Assembly (NCBI RefSeq): GCF_022812285.1
Contig: NZ_CP093300.1
Coordinates: 558,001 to 622,000 of the forward strand
Direction of reading: 5' to 3'
Source of the DNA: Alkalihalobacillus sp. LMS39
Lineage (GTDB): Bacteria; Bacillota; Bacilli; Bacillales; Bacillaceae_F
Length of the DNA stretch: 64,000 bases
This document shows positions 11,078-18,779 of the stretch, piece after piece. Made by a program: the position numbers and the translations under genes. Numbering within the stretch: position 1 is the first letter of the stretch; every line of letters begins with the position of its first letter. Below the pieces are notes generated by a model. It worked only from the letters and a program-made list of their open reading frames with translations. It was not told the origin of the DNA and did not search any database.

Positions 11078-11268
11078 TTAACGGACATCTGTTCCACTAT
11101 TTCAAGAAACAATAACATTTCTTAGATTCTTACGGACATGGGTTCCGTTAAATAAGGAAAATACGGGAGATTTACTATGTGTTTTGGTACAATAACGGAA
11201 CAGATGTCCGTAAAGAATTGGATAAGGGGTTGTTTTTCATAAAATAGCGGAATAAATGTCCGATACGA
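11078..11268. repeat. intergenic four-unit palindromic repeat, copy 1
   Basis: Two forward units (11081-11100, 11132-11151) of the form ACGGACATnTGTTCCRYTA are followed by two reverse units (11191-11213, 11241-11264) of the form ATARCGGAAnAnATGTCCG. Outer and inner units can pair. This is the first of six copies in the window. It lies between the sbcC terminator and the start of the PurM-like gene, so it may fall in that gene's leader. No gene is seen between 11037 and 11323. Confidence 0.85.
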
Positions 11269-11323
11269 CAGGTGACAAATGGCATTGGTATGAGCTTGGA
11301 AAGGCAAGGGTAGGGGGATAAAA

Positions 11324-12034
11324 ATGCGAGATGTTTCGTTTATACCGATAAATGGAAAAGAAGAGCTTGTTATTGCGACGGATTGTGCGGGTGCGATTGG
11401 AGAAAAGTTAGAAGATGATGTGAAAGTTCCGTTGGAGGTTGTTGGGTATTACACGACAAGAGTGGCGATGATGGAATGTGTTAGTGTTGGTGCAACTCCA
11501 TTTGCGATTGTCCTTCAAAACTTCGCTGGAGATGATTATTGGGAGAAGATAAAAGGCGGTATTCTACAAGCTTGTACAGAACTAGGATTACAAAATATCA
11601 AAATAACAGGAAGTTCAGAGTCGAATTTTCATGTTAAGCAAACAGCAATAGGCATTAGCATTTTAGGAAAAGTCGATTCGGAGAAAAAACGTATTACGAT
11701 AACACCTCCGACAGCCTGTTTTGCCGTTATTGGGAAACCGCTTGTAGGGGACGAAGTGATAGAACAAACAAACGATGTTCTATCACTTTCGTTGTTTCAA
11801 TCTTTGTTAGACTTCATATATGAGGTTATTCCTATCGGTTCAAAAGGGATAGCTTATGAGCTGAACGAACTACTGAAAGATAACGATTTACAAGCTGCCG
11901 ATATCCAATCCACTGTATCATTAACAAAATCAGCAGGACCAGCTACATGCGTACTCATAAGTTACCACGAAGAGATGGAACCAAAAATAAAAGAGTTAGC
12001 AGGGAGTTTATTTTTCAAAATTAGCTTAGTGTAG
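11324..12034 (+). CDS. PurM/ThiL-fold kinase, possible alpha-ribazole kinase (CblS-like)
   Basis: The 236-residue protein looks like the AIR-synthase (PurM/ThiL/SelD) ATP-binding fold: an acidic IATDCAGAIG strand near residue 20, a motif rich in small residues (MMECVSVGATPFAIVLQN), and ITGSSESNF near residue 105. I recall similar proteins annotated as alpha-ribazole kinase in Listeria and Geobacillus, which phosphorylates alpha-ribazole for cobalamin lower-ligand salvage. That link is from memory and is not proven by context, since no cobalamin genes are nearby. It may be a different member of the superfamily. The start has a GGGGGA ribosome-binding site. Its 3' end overlaps the convergent oxidoreductase by 9 bp. 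Confidence 0.6.
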   Translation: MRDVSFIPINGKEELVIATDCAGAIGEKLEDDVKVPLEVVGYYTTRVAMMECVSVGATPFAIVLQNFAGDDYWEKIKGGILQACTELGLQNIKITGSSESNFHVKQTAIGISILGKVDSEKKRITITPPTACFAVIGKPLVGDEVIEQTNDVLSLSLFQSLLDFIYEVIPIGSKGIAYELNELLKDNDLQAADIQSTVSLTKSAGPATCVLISYHEEMEPKIKELAGSLFFKISLV

Positions 12035-13021
12035 TTTTACGATTGTTCGACCGGTATGTTTCCCATCTAATAAAAGGGCGAGAGTTTCCGGCAACTGTTC
12101 AATTGTAATTTCATGATTGAGCTGTTTATCTAATGAAGCCGGTTTTAAATCGGTGGCTAACCGTTTCCAAATTTTGATCCTCAAATCCATAGGACAATAA
12201 GCAGAGTCAATACCAAAAATGGTAACGCCTCTTAAAATAAAGGGGAAGACCGTTGTATGAACAGCGGTTCCGGCTGTCAGCCCACTAACGGCAACTGCCC
12301 CATGCTGCTTTAAGGAGCTTACAATGGAGGCGAGAGCTTTTCCGCCAACAGCATCAACAGCAGCTGCCCATTTTTGTTTGCTTAATGGACGATCTGGGTC
12401 GGTTAAGATATCGTTTCTAGAAATTACTTCATTTGCACCTATTGATAAAAGAAACTCTTTTTCCGATTCTTTCCCAGAACTTGCTACAACATCGTATCCT
12501 CGTTTATGAAGCATGCCAATAGCAAGGCTTCCAACACCACCGGTTGCTCCTGTTACAAGGATGGGTCCACTATCAGGGGTGAGCCCATCTTGTTCAAGGC
12601 GTTCAATCGAAAGAGCAGCAGTAAAACCAGCCGTTCCATAAATCATCGCTTCTTTTAAAGATAACCCATCAGGTAAAGGAACAACCCATTCTGACTTTAC
12701 ACGAGCATACTCACTGTAACCTCCGAAATGACCTGTCCCTAAATCATAACCCGTAACGAGCACAGAATCTCCTTTTTTAAATTTACTGTCAGTGGAATCA
12801 ACGACAATACCGGCTAAGTCAATTCCTGGAACCATCGGAAACTTTGTTACAACTTTACCAGTTGGGGAACAGGCTAAAGCATCCTTATAATTAACACTAG
12901 AGTAGGAGACTTTGATGGTCACTTCACCTTCTGGTAAGTCTGACATAGTACATTCTTTTCGTGTAATAGAAAAACATGAATCCGCTTTCATAGCAATGAG
13001 TGCTTGAAACGTTTGTTCCAC
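12026..13021 (-). CDS. MDR-family oxidoreductase (YhdH/YhfP, acrylyl-CoA reductase-like)
   Basis: This is a 331-residue zinc-independent medium-chain dehydrogenase/reductase. A GroES-like N-terminal half (SYSSVNYKDALA, VPGIDLAGIV) is followed by a Rossmann NADPH fold with GATGGVGSLAIGML near residue 155. The family (YhfP in Bacillus subtilis, YhdH/AcuI elsewhere) reduces enoyl or acrylyl thioesters or quinone-like substrates; the substrate here is not known. The start is GTG at 13021 with an AAGGAGG site just upstream, which decides the start. It is convergent with, and overlaps, the PurM-like gene by 9 bp. It is transcribed alone. Confidence 0.88.
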   Translation of the reverse strand: MEQTFQALIAMKADSCFSITRKECTMSDLPEGEVTIKVSYSSVNYKDALACSPTGKVVTKFPMVPGIDLAGIVVDSTDSKFKKGDSVLVTGYDLGTGHFGGYSEYARVKSEWVVPLPDGLSLKEAMIYGTAGFTAALSIERLEQDGLTPDSGPILVTGATGGVGSLAIGMLHKRGYDVVASSGKESEKEFLLSIGANEVISRNDILTDPDRPLSKQKWAAAVDAVGGKALASIVSSLKQHGAVAVSGLTAGTAVHTTVFPFILRGVTIFGIDSAYCPMDLRIKIWKRLATDLKPASLDKQLNHEITIEQLPETLALLLDGKHTGRTIVKLH

Positions 13022-13227
13022 TAAAAGCCCTCCTTCTCATTCATTATATATGAGTATAGTAACAGTATATGTTTCTAGCGGTCAAAAAATATAGAATAAT
13101 ATGTAGGAAGCATAACAGTGACATTGCCACTATCTGTTAATTACATTGTATGGTAACATGGATTTGAAAACAATATATAATTTTTTTGATAAAGTGAATG
13201 TTAATAAGCTCATTTCCTGTCTTTTCT

Positions 13228-13257
13228 TTGTCATTTCCATTATAGTGGTACTATATA
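13228..13257 (+). promoter_or_regulatory. possible sigma-A promoter for dedA
   Basis: TTGTCA (13228-13233) and TATATA (13252-13257) are 18 bp apart, about 20 bp before the dedA start. Both hexamers deviate from consensus, so this is tentative. The rest of 13022-13279 is AT-rich with no gene seen. Confidence 0.4.
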
Positions 13258-13279
13258 TAAACGGAAAGAAGATGATAGC

Positions 13280-13891
13280 ATGGAGGCGGAAGTACTGCTT
13301 CAAGCAGTAATGGACTATGGCTACATCATTTTATTTCTCTGGCTTTGGTTAGGCATGTTTATTGCACCTGTTCCAAATGAAATTATCGTATCGACAGTTG
13401 GATTTTTGTCAGGTCAATACTTGCACCCTATGGCTGCTTTACTAACAGCATATATTGGAATTATCGCGAGTATAACTACGAGTTATTTTGCTGGAAGATT
13501 AATAGGATATCCAGTGTTACATTGGTTACAAAGAAAAGGTCCAAGTAAGTCTGTTCAAATTGCATCATCTATCATGGACAAATATCGTGTGTATTCATTA
13601 AGTTTTAGCTATTTTATCCCGGGAGTACGGAATATTGTTCCGTTTTTATTTGGAATGAATCGGCTACCGTTTCAAAAATTTGCAATGCTCGCATACAGTA
13701 GTGCGTTTGTTTGGTGTAGTATCTTCTTCTTTTCAGGGTTATACTTCGGTCAATTTAGTAAGGATTATCCTTGGGAAGGAATCGTCTTTATTGTATTGCT
13801 TTTAGGTTTCGTCAGTTATATAGGAATGGTAACGTTAAAGAAAATTAGCGCGAATAAAAATGTGAAAGAAAACGAAACGCACCATCATTAA
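13280..13891 (+). CDS. DedA family membrane protein
   Basis: This 203-residue protein has four to five hydrophobic segments and the DedA/SNARE-associated signature: a conserved acidic residue after a proline pair (APVPNEII) near residue 30, the G-x3-G-x3-YFAGR-x-IG segment, and SYFIPGVRNIVPFLFGMNRLPF near residue 110 with the key arginine. DedA proteins flip undecaprenyl phosphate or other lipids across the membrane. Which lipid this one moves cannot be told. It stands alone, followed by repeat copy 2 and a terminator. Confidence 0.85.
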   Translation: MEAEVLLQAVMDYGYIILFLWLWLGMFIAPVPNEIIVSTVGFLSGQYLHPMAALLTAYIGIIASITTSYFAGRLIGYPVLHWLQRKGPSKSVQIASSIMDKYRVYSLSFSYFIPGVRNIVPFLFGMNRLPFQKFAMLAYSSAFVWCSIFFFSGLYFGQFSKDYPWEGIVFIVLLLGFVSYIGMVTLKKISANKNVKENETHHH

Positions 13892-13902
13892 GGCATTTTC
13901 GC

Positions 13903-14090
13903 TAACGGACATCTGTTTCCACTATTCTATTAAAAAGTAACCTTTTTCAAAGGCTATCGGACATTGTTTCTGTTAAAGTAGTGAAATTAATGTACTTTTG
14001 TTTTATTAGGGGTTAAATAGGGAAAATATGTCCGGTAGAAAAGAAAAAAGGCTTATTTCGCTTGAAATACCGGAACAGATGTCCGCAACG
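13903..14090. repeat. intergenic four-unit palindromic repeat, copy 2
   Basis: Forward units at 13903-13925 and 13955-13978 and reverse units at 14015-14038 and 14064-14090 follow the layout of copy 1. The first forward unit has an extra T (TGTTTCC) and the inner pair is degenerate. An extra truncated piece (GACATAGATTCCG) follows near 14103. It lies downstream of dedA and before the terminator at 14134. Confidence 0.8.
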
Positions 14091-14133
14091 GGTGGAGTTC
14101 TCGACATAGATTCCGCTTTCCTCCTTTTTCATC

Positions 14134-14176
14134 AAAAAAAGCAAGCAACCAACTAAATCGGTCGCTTGCTTTTTTG
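14134..14176 (+). terminator. terminator downstream of dedA and repeat copy 2
   Basis: AAAAAAGCAAGCAACC pairs with GGTCGCTTGCTTTTTT with one mismatch across a loop of about 9 nt. A-run and T-run flanks make it usable in both directions. Confidence 0.8.
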
Positions 14177-14271
14177 TCATTAGTTAGAATCGAATAGTAT
14201 TATTAAAGTATAATACCCCTTTTCTTAAACCGATAATCCTAAAAGTGAATGTTTTTCAAAAGGAGTGTCAT

Positions 14272-15138
14272 ATGAAAAAAATAGGTGTTATGATTATAAT
14301 CCTTATCATCTTAATCGGTGGAGGTATGTTTTTGAGACAATTTCTCGATAAATCGTTAAGTATCGGGTCATGGGTATGGGAAACAAATGAAATAGAAAAA
14401 GAGGAAGACCTATTTTCTTTTTTTGAAGCCGAACAGATTGACCGGATTTACCTTCAAATAGACCAAAGTCGCAGTTACTTAGACTATCAGCAGTTTATAA
14501 AAGAAGCAACGGAAAAAGAAATCGAAGTGTTTGCGTTAGATGGGGGACCTGAATGGATTTACACAAATGAAGCGAAGCGATTCGTTCAATGGGTACATTC
14601 CTTTAATGAAGCAGTAGAAGAAAATGAACGATTTGCTGGAATTCAGCTTGATATAGAACCTTATTTATTACCGGAATGGGAAGAGAATAGAGAAGATATT
14701 ATTCGAAATTTTCAAGCTATCATTCATGGTGCCAATCAAGAAATAATATTGATTCCCCTTGAATTAGCCGTTCCATTTTGGTTTGTTTCACTAGAATATC
14801 ATAATGAATTTGGAAAAGGAGATTTAGCGCAGTGGGTGTTGCGAAAATCTGACCAAGTTTCAGTTATGACTTACCGAACAGAGCTTGAAGGTGAAAACGG
14901 GATTTTCTCCTTATTTGACCCTTTTGTAGAAAGGGCAAAACGAGAGAATAAACCAATCCGATTAGCTATTGAAACAATGGAAATTGATAATGAATCAATT
15001 AGTTTTTACTTCCATTCAAAAGAAACGTTTCAACAAACTTTAGCTACATTACTCTCTCATTATGAAAAAGACAGAACAGTAACCGGAATTGATATACACC
15101 ATTATAAAAGCCACAAGGAGTTACTTGTGGATAAGTAA
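14272..15138 (+). CDS. membrane-anchored protein of unknown function, possible TIM-barrel glycosidase-like domain
   Basis: I do not recognise the family. The 288 residues begin with a lysine pair and one strong membrane segment (residues about 4-22), so the remainder is probably outside the cell. The body alternates strands and helices and carries FAGIQLDIEPY near residue 125. That resembles the D-x-E catalytic loop of GH18-type barrels, together with VSVMTYR near 203 and LAIETM near 235. This suggests a barrel acting on cell-surface sugars, but it is inference. The start at ATG 14272 is set by AAAGGAG at 14258-14265; an ATG further upstream lacks such a site. Repeat family 2 lies directly after the stop. 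Confidence 0.6.
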   Translation: MKKIGVMIIILIILIGGGMFLRQFLDKSLSIGSWVWETNEIEKEEDLFSFFEAEQIDRIYLQIDQSRSYLDYQQFIKEATEKEIEVFALDGGPEWIYTNEAKRFVQWVHSFNEAVEENERFAGIQLDIEPYLLPEWEENREDIIRNFQAIIHGANQEIILIPLELAVPFWFVSLEYHNEFGKGDLAQWVLRKSDQVSVMTYRTELEGENGIFSLFDPFVERAKRENKPIRLAIETMEIDNESISFYFHSKETFQQTLATLLSHYEKDRTVTGIDIHHYKSHKELLVDK

Positions 15139-15154
15139 AGTTGGTTGTATTTAT

Positions 15155-15222
15155 AAAAAAATTGGTATAGCAGTGAAGCTTTGAAAGCTTGAAACGAAAA
15201 GACGCTCTCGCGTTTTTCATAA
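15155..15222. repeat. dispersed repeat family 2, copy a (internally deleted)
   Basis: It runs from AAAAATTGGTATAGCAGTGAAGCTT to GAAACGAAAAGACGCTCTCGCGTTTTTC. Relative to copies b and c it lacks about 38 bp holding the central hairpin. The 3' part forms a small hairpin (ACGC/GCGT) followed by T residues. It lies between the barrel-like gene and the MATE gene. Confidence 0.75.
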
Positions 15223-15245
15223 TAGATAAAAGGAAGAGGGACATC

Positions 15246-16607
15246 ATGAGACGAACATATACATATAAAGAAAAGGCTCGTTTGCTCTTAACAGTTCTCA
15301 TCCCGATACTTGTGACTCAGCTAGGAATGTACGGGATGAATTTTTTTGATACGATTATGTCTGGGCAAGCAGGACCAGATGATTTAGCTGGTGTTGCGAT
15401 TGGTTCGAGTATTTGGCTTCCGATATTTACGGGATTAAGTGGTATTCTCATCGCATTAACGCCAATGATTTCACAATATATTGGGGCAGAGGAATATGAG
15501 AAAGTCCCTTTTACGGTTATGCAAGGCTTGTATTTAGCTGTCATCATATCACTAGTCATATTAACTCTTGGGTCCTTTGTATTAGATCCGTTATTACTAA
15601 TGATGAGTTTAACTGATGAAGTGAGACATATCGCGAAACACTATCTTATCGGGTTTTCGGTAGGTATGGTTCCGTTGTTTATTTATACGGTTTATCGGGG
15701 ATTTATTGATTCTTTAGGACAAACAAGAATTACGATGGTGATTACATTGTTAGCTCTTCCTGTTAACGTATTTTTTAATTATCTTTTTATTTTTGGAGCA
15801 TTGGGTTTCCCACGATTAGGTGGAATTGGTGCAGGGTATGCATCTGCAGTTACATACTGGTTTATTTTAATCGTTACTTTTCTATTTATTTATAAGTATG
15901 AGCCTTTTCAAAAATATCAATTGTTAAAAAAATTGTACCGTGTGTCATTAAAGAAGTGGAAGGAAATATTAGTGCTAGGTTTACCGATTGGATTAACGAT
16001 TTTTTTTGAAACAAGTATATTTGCTGCTGTTACTTTGCTCATGAGTCAATTTAGTACAGCAACGATCGCCGCACACCAAGCAGCCATTAACTTTGCTTCG
16101 ATGCTGTATATGATTCCAATGAGTATCGCGTTTGCTTTAACGATTGTCGTTGGGTTTGAAATTGGTGCTAAACGAGTTCATGATGCAAAACAGTATAGTT
16201 ATTTAGGTATTAGTATGGCATTGCTTTTTTCTATCGTCGCTGCGGTCATTTTATATGTCACAAGAGGTCCGATTTCCACCTTATACACAGCCGATCCAAA
16301 AGTTGCTGTATTCATCCAATCCTTTTTAATTTATGCGATATTCTTTCAGATGTCCGATGCCCTTGTCACTCCGATTCAAGGTGTGTTACGCGGCTATAAA
16401 GATGTAAATATACCTTTCATTATGGCACTTATATCATTTTGGGTTCTTGGTCTACCAACCGGATTTGTTCTCGCGAATTATACAGAACTAGGACCGTATG
16501 GTTACTGGATTGGGCTGATAACGGGTTTAGCAGTTTGTGCTTTATTTTTAGCGCTCCGTCTTATCCGAATTCAGAAAAAATACAAAGAAGTAATCCAGCC
16601 AAACTAA
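15246..16607 (+). CDS. MATE family efflux transporter (NorM-like)
   Basis: This 453-residue protein has about 12 membrane segments in two related halves, as in MATE proteins that export cationic drugs against Na+ or H+. The N-terminal half contains PILVTQLGMYGMNFFDTIMSGQAG, typical of the NorM subgroup, and the second half has IAAHQAAINFASMLYMIPMSIAFA. ATG 15246 follows AAGGAAGAGG at a good distance; an in-frame ATG at 15189 falls within repeat copy a and lacks a site. The substrate is unknown. rnhA follows 19 bp later and could be co-transcribed. Confidence 0.9.
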   Translation: MRRTYTYKEKARLLLTVLIPILVTQLGMYGMNFFDTIMSGQAGPDDLAGVAIGSSIWLPIFTGLSGILIALTPMISQYIGAEEYEKVPFTVMQGLYLAVIISLVILTLGSFVLDPLLLMMSLTDEVRHIAKHYLIGFSVGMVPLFIYTVYRGFIDSLGQTRITMVITLLALPVNVFFNYLFIFGALGFPRLGGIGAGYASAVTYWFILIVTFLFIYKYEPFQKYQLLKKLYRVSLKKWKEILVLGLPIGLTIFFETSIFAAVTLLMSQFSTATIAAHQAAINFASMLYMIPMSIAFALTIVVGFEIGAKRVHDAKQYSYLGISMALLFSIVAAVILYVTRGPISTLYTADPKVAVFIQSFLIYAIFFQMSDALVTPIQGVLRGYKDVNIPFIMALISFWVLGLPTGFVLANYTELGPYGYWIGLITGLAVCALFLALRLIRIQKKYKEVIQPN

Positions 16608-16626
16608 GGAAAGAAAAGGGGATAAT

Positions 16627-17250
16627 ATGAGTAAAAAACAACAAAAATTTTACGTCGTGTGGAATGGAAGACAACGAGGGATATACACGTCTTGGGCTGA
16701 GTGTGAAAAACAAGTAAAAGGATTTCAAGGAGCAAAATTCAAATCGTTCCCAACGAAAGCAGAAGCAGAACAAGCTTTTCAAGCGGGTAAGTCTAACTCG
16801 GTAAAAGCGATAAAAAAAGATAGGTTTCATACTGATACGGATGAAGTTATTTGGGACAGTGTATCGGTTGATGTTGGCTGTCGAGGTAATCCAGGCATTG
16901 TCGAATATAAAGGCGTTCATACAAAAACAGGTGAAGTGTTGTTCTCACATGATGAGATCCATATTGGAACAAACAATATGGGGGAATTTTTAGCTATTGT
17001 TCATGCCCTTGCATATTTAAAAAAACAGAACAAAACCATTCCTGTTTATTCCGATTCTGAAACAGCGATGAAATGGGTCAAAGCTAAAAAAGCAAAATCG
17101 ACATTAAAGCGGGATAGTGAAACAGAATATATTTGGACATTAGTAGAAAGAGCAGAAGCGTGGTTACAAAACAACACGTACCTGAATCCAATATTAAAGT
17201 GGAGAACAGAAAAATGGGGCGAAATAAAAGCGGATTACGGGAGAAAATAA
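16627..17250 (+). CDS. rnhA: ribonuclease HI with N-terminal hybrid-binding domain
   Basis: This enzyme degrades RNA in RNA-DNA hybrids. Residues about 6-50 (FYVVWNGRQRGIYTSWAECEKQV, then GAKFKSF) form the viroplasmin-like hybrid-binding domain. The RNase H fold follows from about residue 75 with all acidic positions visible: VDVG, NNMGEF, YSDSE, KWGEIK and KADYG. The sequence closely resembles the Bacillus halodurans RNase HI used in classic crystal structures, including the final ADYGRK. The substitution VDVGCRGNPG is ordinary. A strong terminator follows at 17270. Confidence 0.95.
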   Translation: MSKKQQKFYVVWNGRQRGIYTSWAECEKQVKGFQGAKFKSFPTKAEAEQAFQAGKSNSVKAIKKDRFHTDTDEVIWDSVSVDVGCRGNPGIVEYKGVHTKTGEVLFSHDEIHIGTNNMGEFLAIVHALAYLKKQNKTIPVYSDSETAMKWVKAKKAKSTLKRDSETEYIWTLVERAEAWLQNNTYLNPILKWRTEKWGEIKADYGRK

Positions 17251-17269
17251 AAGTGGACATCTATACAAA

Positions 17270-17304
17270 GAGGACGGACAGATTATTTTGTCCGTCTTTT
17301 TTTT
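17270..17304 (+). terminator. terminator of rnhA
   Basis: GACGGACA (17273-17280) pairs with TGTCCGTC (17289-17296) over an 8-nt loop, followed by a run of eight T residues. Confidence 0.9.
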
Positions 17305-17330
17305 GAAAGATTAAAAAGTAAAAAATTGGT

Positions 17331-17419
17331 ATAGTAATGAAGCTTTGAATGCTTATTCTAGAAGAGCGAAGGCTCCGCACTTCGCTTGAAACGAAAAGAC
17401 ACTGCCGGGGTTTTTCTTG
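17331..17419. repeat. dispersed repeat family 2, copy b
   Basis: It has the same ends as copy a (AAAAATTGGTATAG..., GAAACGAAAAGAC...). It includes a central hairpin, GCGAAGGC-TCC-GCACTTCGC, near 17365-17385. The terminal hairpin is altered (ACTGCCGGGG). It starts just after the rnhA terminator. Confidence 0.8.
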
Positions 17420-17434
17420 TTGTTTATGTAGTAA

Positions 17435-17615
17435 GCGGCCATGAAAACCGTTATCTGTGAACATTGCTAGTGTTTTGGAATGTTGGCGGACACAGGAGCA
17501 GTTACTCATAATATATCGCTAGGAAAAGAGTGGATTTTGCGTGAATAAGCGCTCCTGTGGCCGCTAAAAAACGGAAACCCGTATCATGTTCACAAATAAC
17601 GGCTGCTCTGACCGC
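17435..17615. repeat. four-unit palindromic repeat of a second sequence type
   Basis: Forward units at 17435-17466 (GCGGCCA...CCGTTATCTGTGAACAT) and 17485-17511 (GGCGGACACAGGAGCAGTTA) are mirrored by 17541-17565 (TAAGCGCTCCTGTGGCCGC) and 17586-17615 (ATGTTCACAAATAACGG...GACCGC). Outer and inner units are mutually complementary. Unit spacing and total length match the six CGGACAT-type clusters, but the sequence differs. It lies between two family-2 copies. No gene is seen in 17251-17737. Confidence 0.7.
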
Positions 17616-17640
17616 AAAAATGAGACAAATGGGGGAGTAT

Positions 17641-17743
17641 AAAAATTTTGGTCTAGCAGCGAAGCTTTGGTGGGTTCTTCTAGAAGAACGAAGGCTACGC
17701 ACTTCGCTTGAAACGAAAAGACGCTCCCGCGTTTTTCTTATTC
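17641..17743. repeat. dispersed repeat family 2, copy c
   Basis: This is the most complete copy. It has AAAAATTTTGGTCTAGCAGCGAAGCTT, then a perfect 16-bp palindrome GTTCTTCTAGAAGAAC, then CGAAGGCTACGCACTTCG, then GAAACGAAAAGACGCTCCCGCG with a T run. It reaches the stop codon of the minus-strand TetR gene, where its last hairpin could end transcription. Confidence 0.8.
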
Positions 17744-18625
17744 AGTAAAGAGTATAGCTTCTAATTGTTCAACTGGTTCCATTAGAAATGGCTCAGATTT
17801 TAAAATCGAGAACAACCCTTTTAAAATAATCTGTTCAGGCTGTTGTTTATTTACTTCAATGGAAATTCTGTCCACACAATCAATCAGTTCTTGTCTTCGA
17901 TTTTCTTGTATCGTATTGCATAATTGTATCGTTTCATAAATATTTTTCCAAGCTTGTTCACGCTTTTCAAAAGAAACAAAGGCGCCTTGTTTGTCCATTT
18001 TGACTGCAAAAGAAGCCATCTCTTCGTCTTTTAATAATGGTTTACTTTCACCATGCAAATAACTTTCGCCTAAATGTTGTAATTGAGTGACTAGATGTGT
18101 AGCCAAGTCTTTAGCTTGAATAGTGATGTGGTCTGAAACAAATAGCTTCATATAGGATGTGTAAATGGATTGAACCATCCAAAATAAATCCCATTTATAT
18201 GGGGTAATGTCAGGCCCAAATAATTCAATAATATTGGCATCTAGCCAAGTGAAAAAACGGCCACGCATACGGTATTCAAATTGTTTAAGCTTCTCGCTAT
18301 GCTTCGGACCGTCTCCTCTCATTTGCATTTTCATGAAAAATTTGTATTCAGCAATTCCTTCAAATTGGACTTCAAACTGTTTCATTAACCGCTGTTTAAC
18401 AGGGATGCTTCGATTTAAAGAAACAACAAATGCGCGTTCAAAAACAAGTTGCTGGTAATGTTCGTATATCGAAATTAAGAGGTCCTCTTTTGACTGAAAA
18501 TAAGAATAAATCGATCCTTTAGCAATCCCAATTTCATCTGCGATCTCTTGAATGGAGGTGTTCTCATATCCTTTCTCTCCGAAAAGTTCGACAGCTTTTT
18601 CTAGTATCTGTTGTTGTTTATCCAT
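17738..18625 (-). CDS. TetR/AcrR family repressor (YerO-like), probable regulator of the adjacent RND exporter
   Basis: This 295-residue TetR protein has an N-terminal DNA-binding domain (KAVELFGEKGYENTSIQEIADEIGIAKGSIYSYFQSKEDLL, about residues 10-50). The long C-terminal ligand domain is larger than in typical 200-residue TetR proteins, as in YerO of Bacillus subtilis. I chose the start MDKQQQ at 18625 because AGGTG lies just upstream; longer forms reach into the operator region. It is divergent from the RND gene. Two near-identical 14-bp palindromes lie in the 154-bp gap, so self- and exporter repression are likely. YerO sits beside SwrC/YerP in Bacillus subtilis, matching this pair. Confidence 0.85.
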   Translation of the reverse strand: MDKQQQILEKAVELFGEKGYENTSIQEIADEIGIAKGSIYSYFQSKEDLLISIYEHYQQLVFERAFVVSLNRSIPVKQRLMKQFEVQFEGIAEYKFFMKMQMRGDGPKHSEKLKQFEYRMRGRFFTWLDANIIELFGPDITPYKWDLFWMVQSIYTSYMKLFVSDHITIQAKDLATHLVTQLQHLGESYLHGESKPLLKDEEMASFAVKMDKQGAFVSFEKREQAWKNIYETIQLCNTIQENRRQELIDCVDRISIEVNKQQPEQIILKGLFSILKSEPFLMEPVEQLEAILFTE

Positions 18626-18689
18626 GTGATTCACCTCTATTACAATTTCAATTCTTATTTGTTGACGGAAATAATCATACATGAGAAAA

Positions 18690-18703
18690 TGACTTTGAAG
18701 TCA
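18690..18703. promoter_or_regulatory. probable TetR operator 1
   Basis: TGACTTTGAAGTCA is a palindrome with TGACT/AGTCA arms. It lies 65 bp upstream of the tetR start and is nearly identical to operator 2, including the preceding AAAA. Confidence 0.75.
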
Positions 18704-18747
18704 AAGTTATAAATGTTGTTTTATTAATATTTTTATTATTAGTTTAT

Positions 18748-18753
18748 TATAAA
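18748..18753 (+). promoter_or_regulatory. possible -10 box of the RND exporter gene
   Basis: TATAAA lies directly before operator 2 and 27 bp before the start codon. No convincing -35 box is seen in the AT-rich stretch upstream. Confidence 0.35.
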
Positions 18754-18754
18754 A

Positions 18755-18768
18755 TGACTATGAAGTCA
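18755..18768. promoter_or_regulatory. probable TetR operator 2
   Basis: TGACTATGAAGTCA ends immediately before the GGGAG ribosome-binding site of the exporter gene. A repressor bound here would cover the transcription start. One base differs from operator 1. Confidence 0.8.
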
Positions 18769-18779
18769 GTGGGAGCTGG

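Noticed and set aside
17502-17748. Overlapping small genes in the repeat-rich region after rnhA
   Set aside because: They are translations of the palindromic repeats and have no ribosome-binding site.
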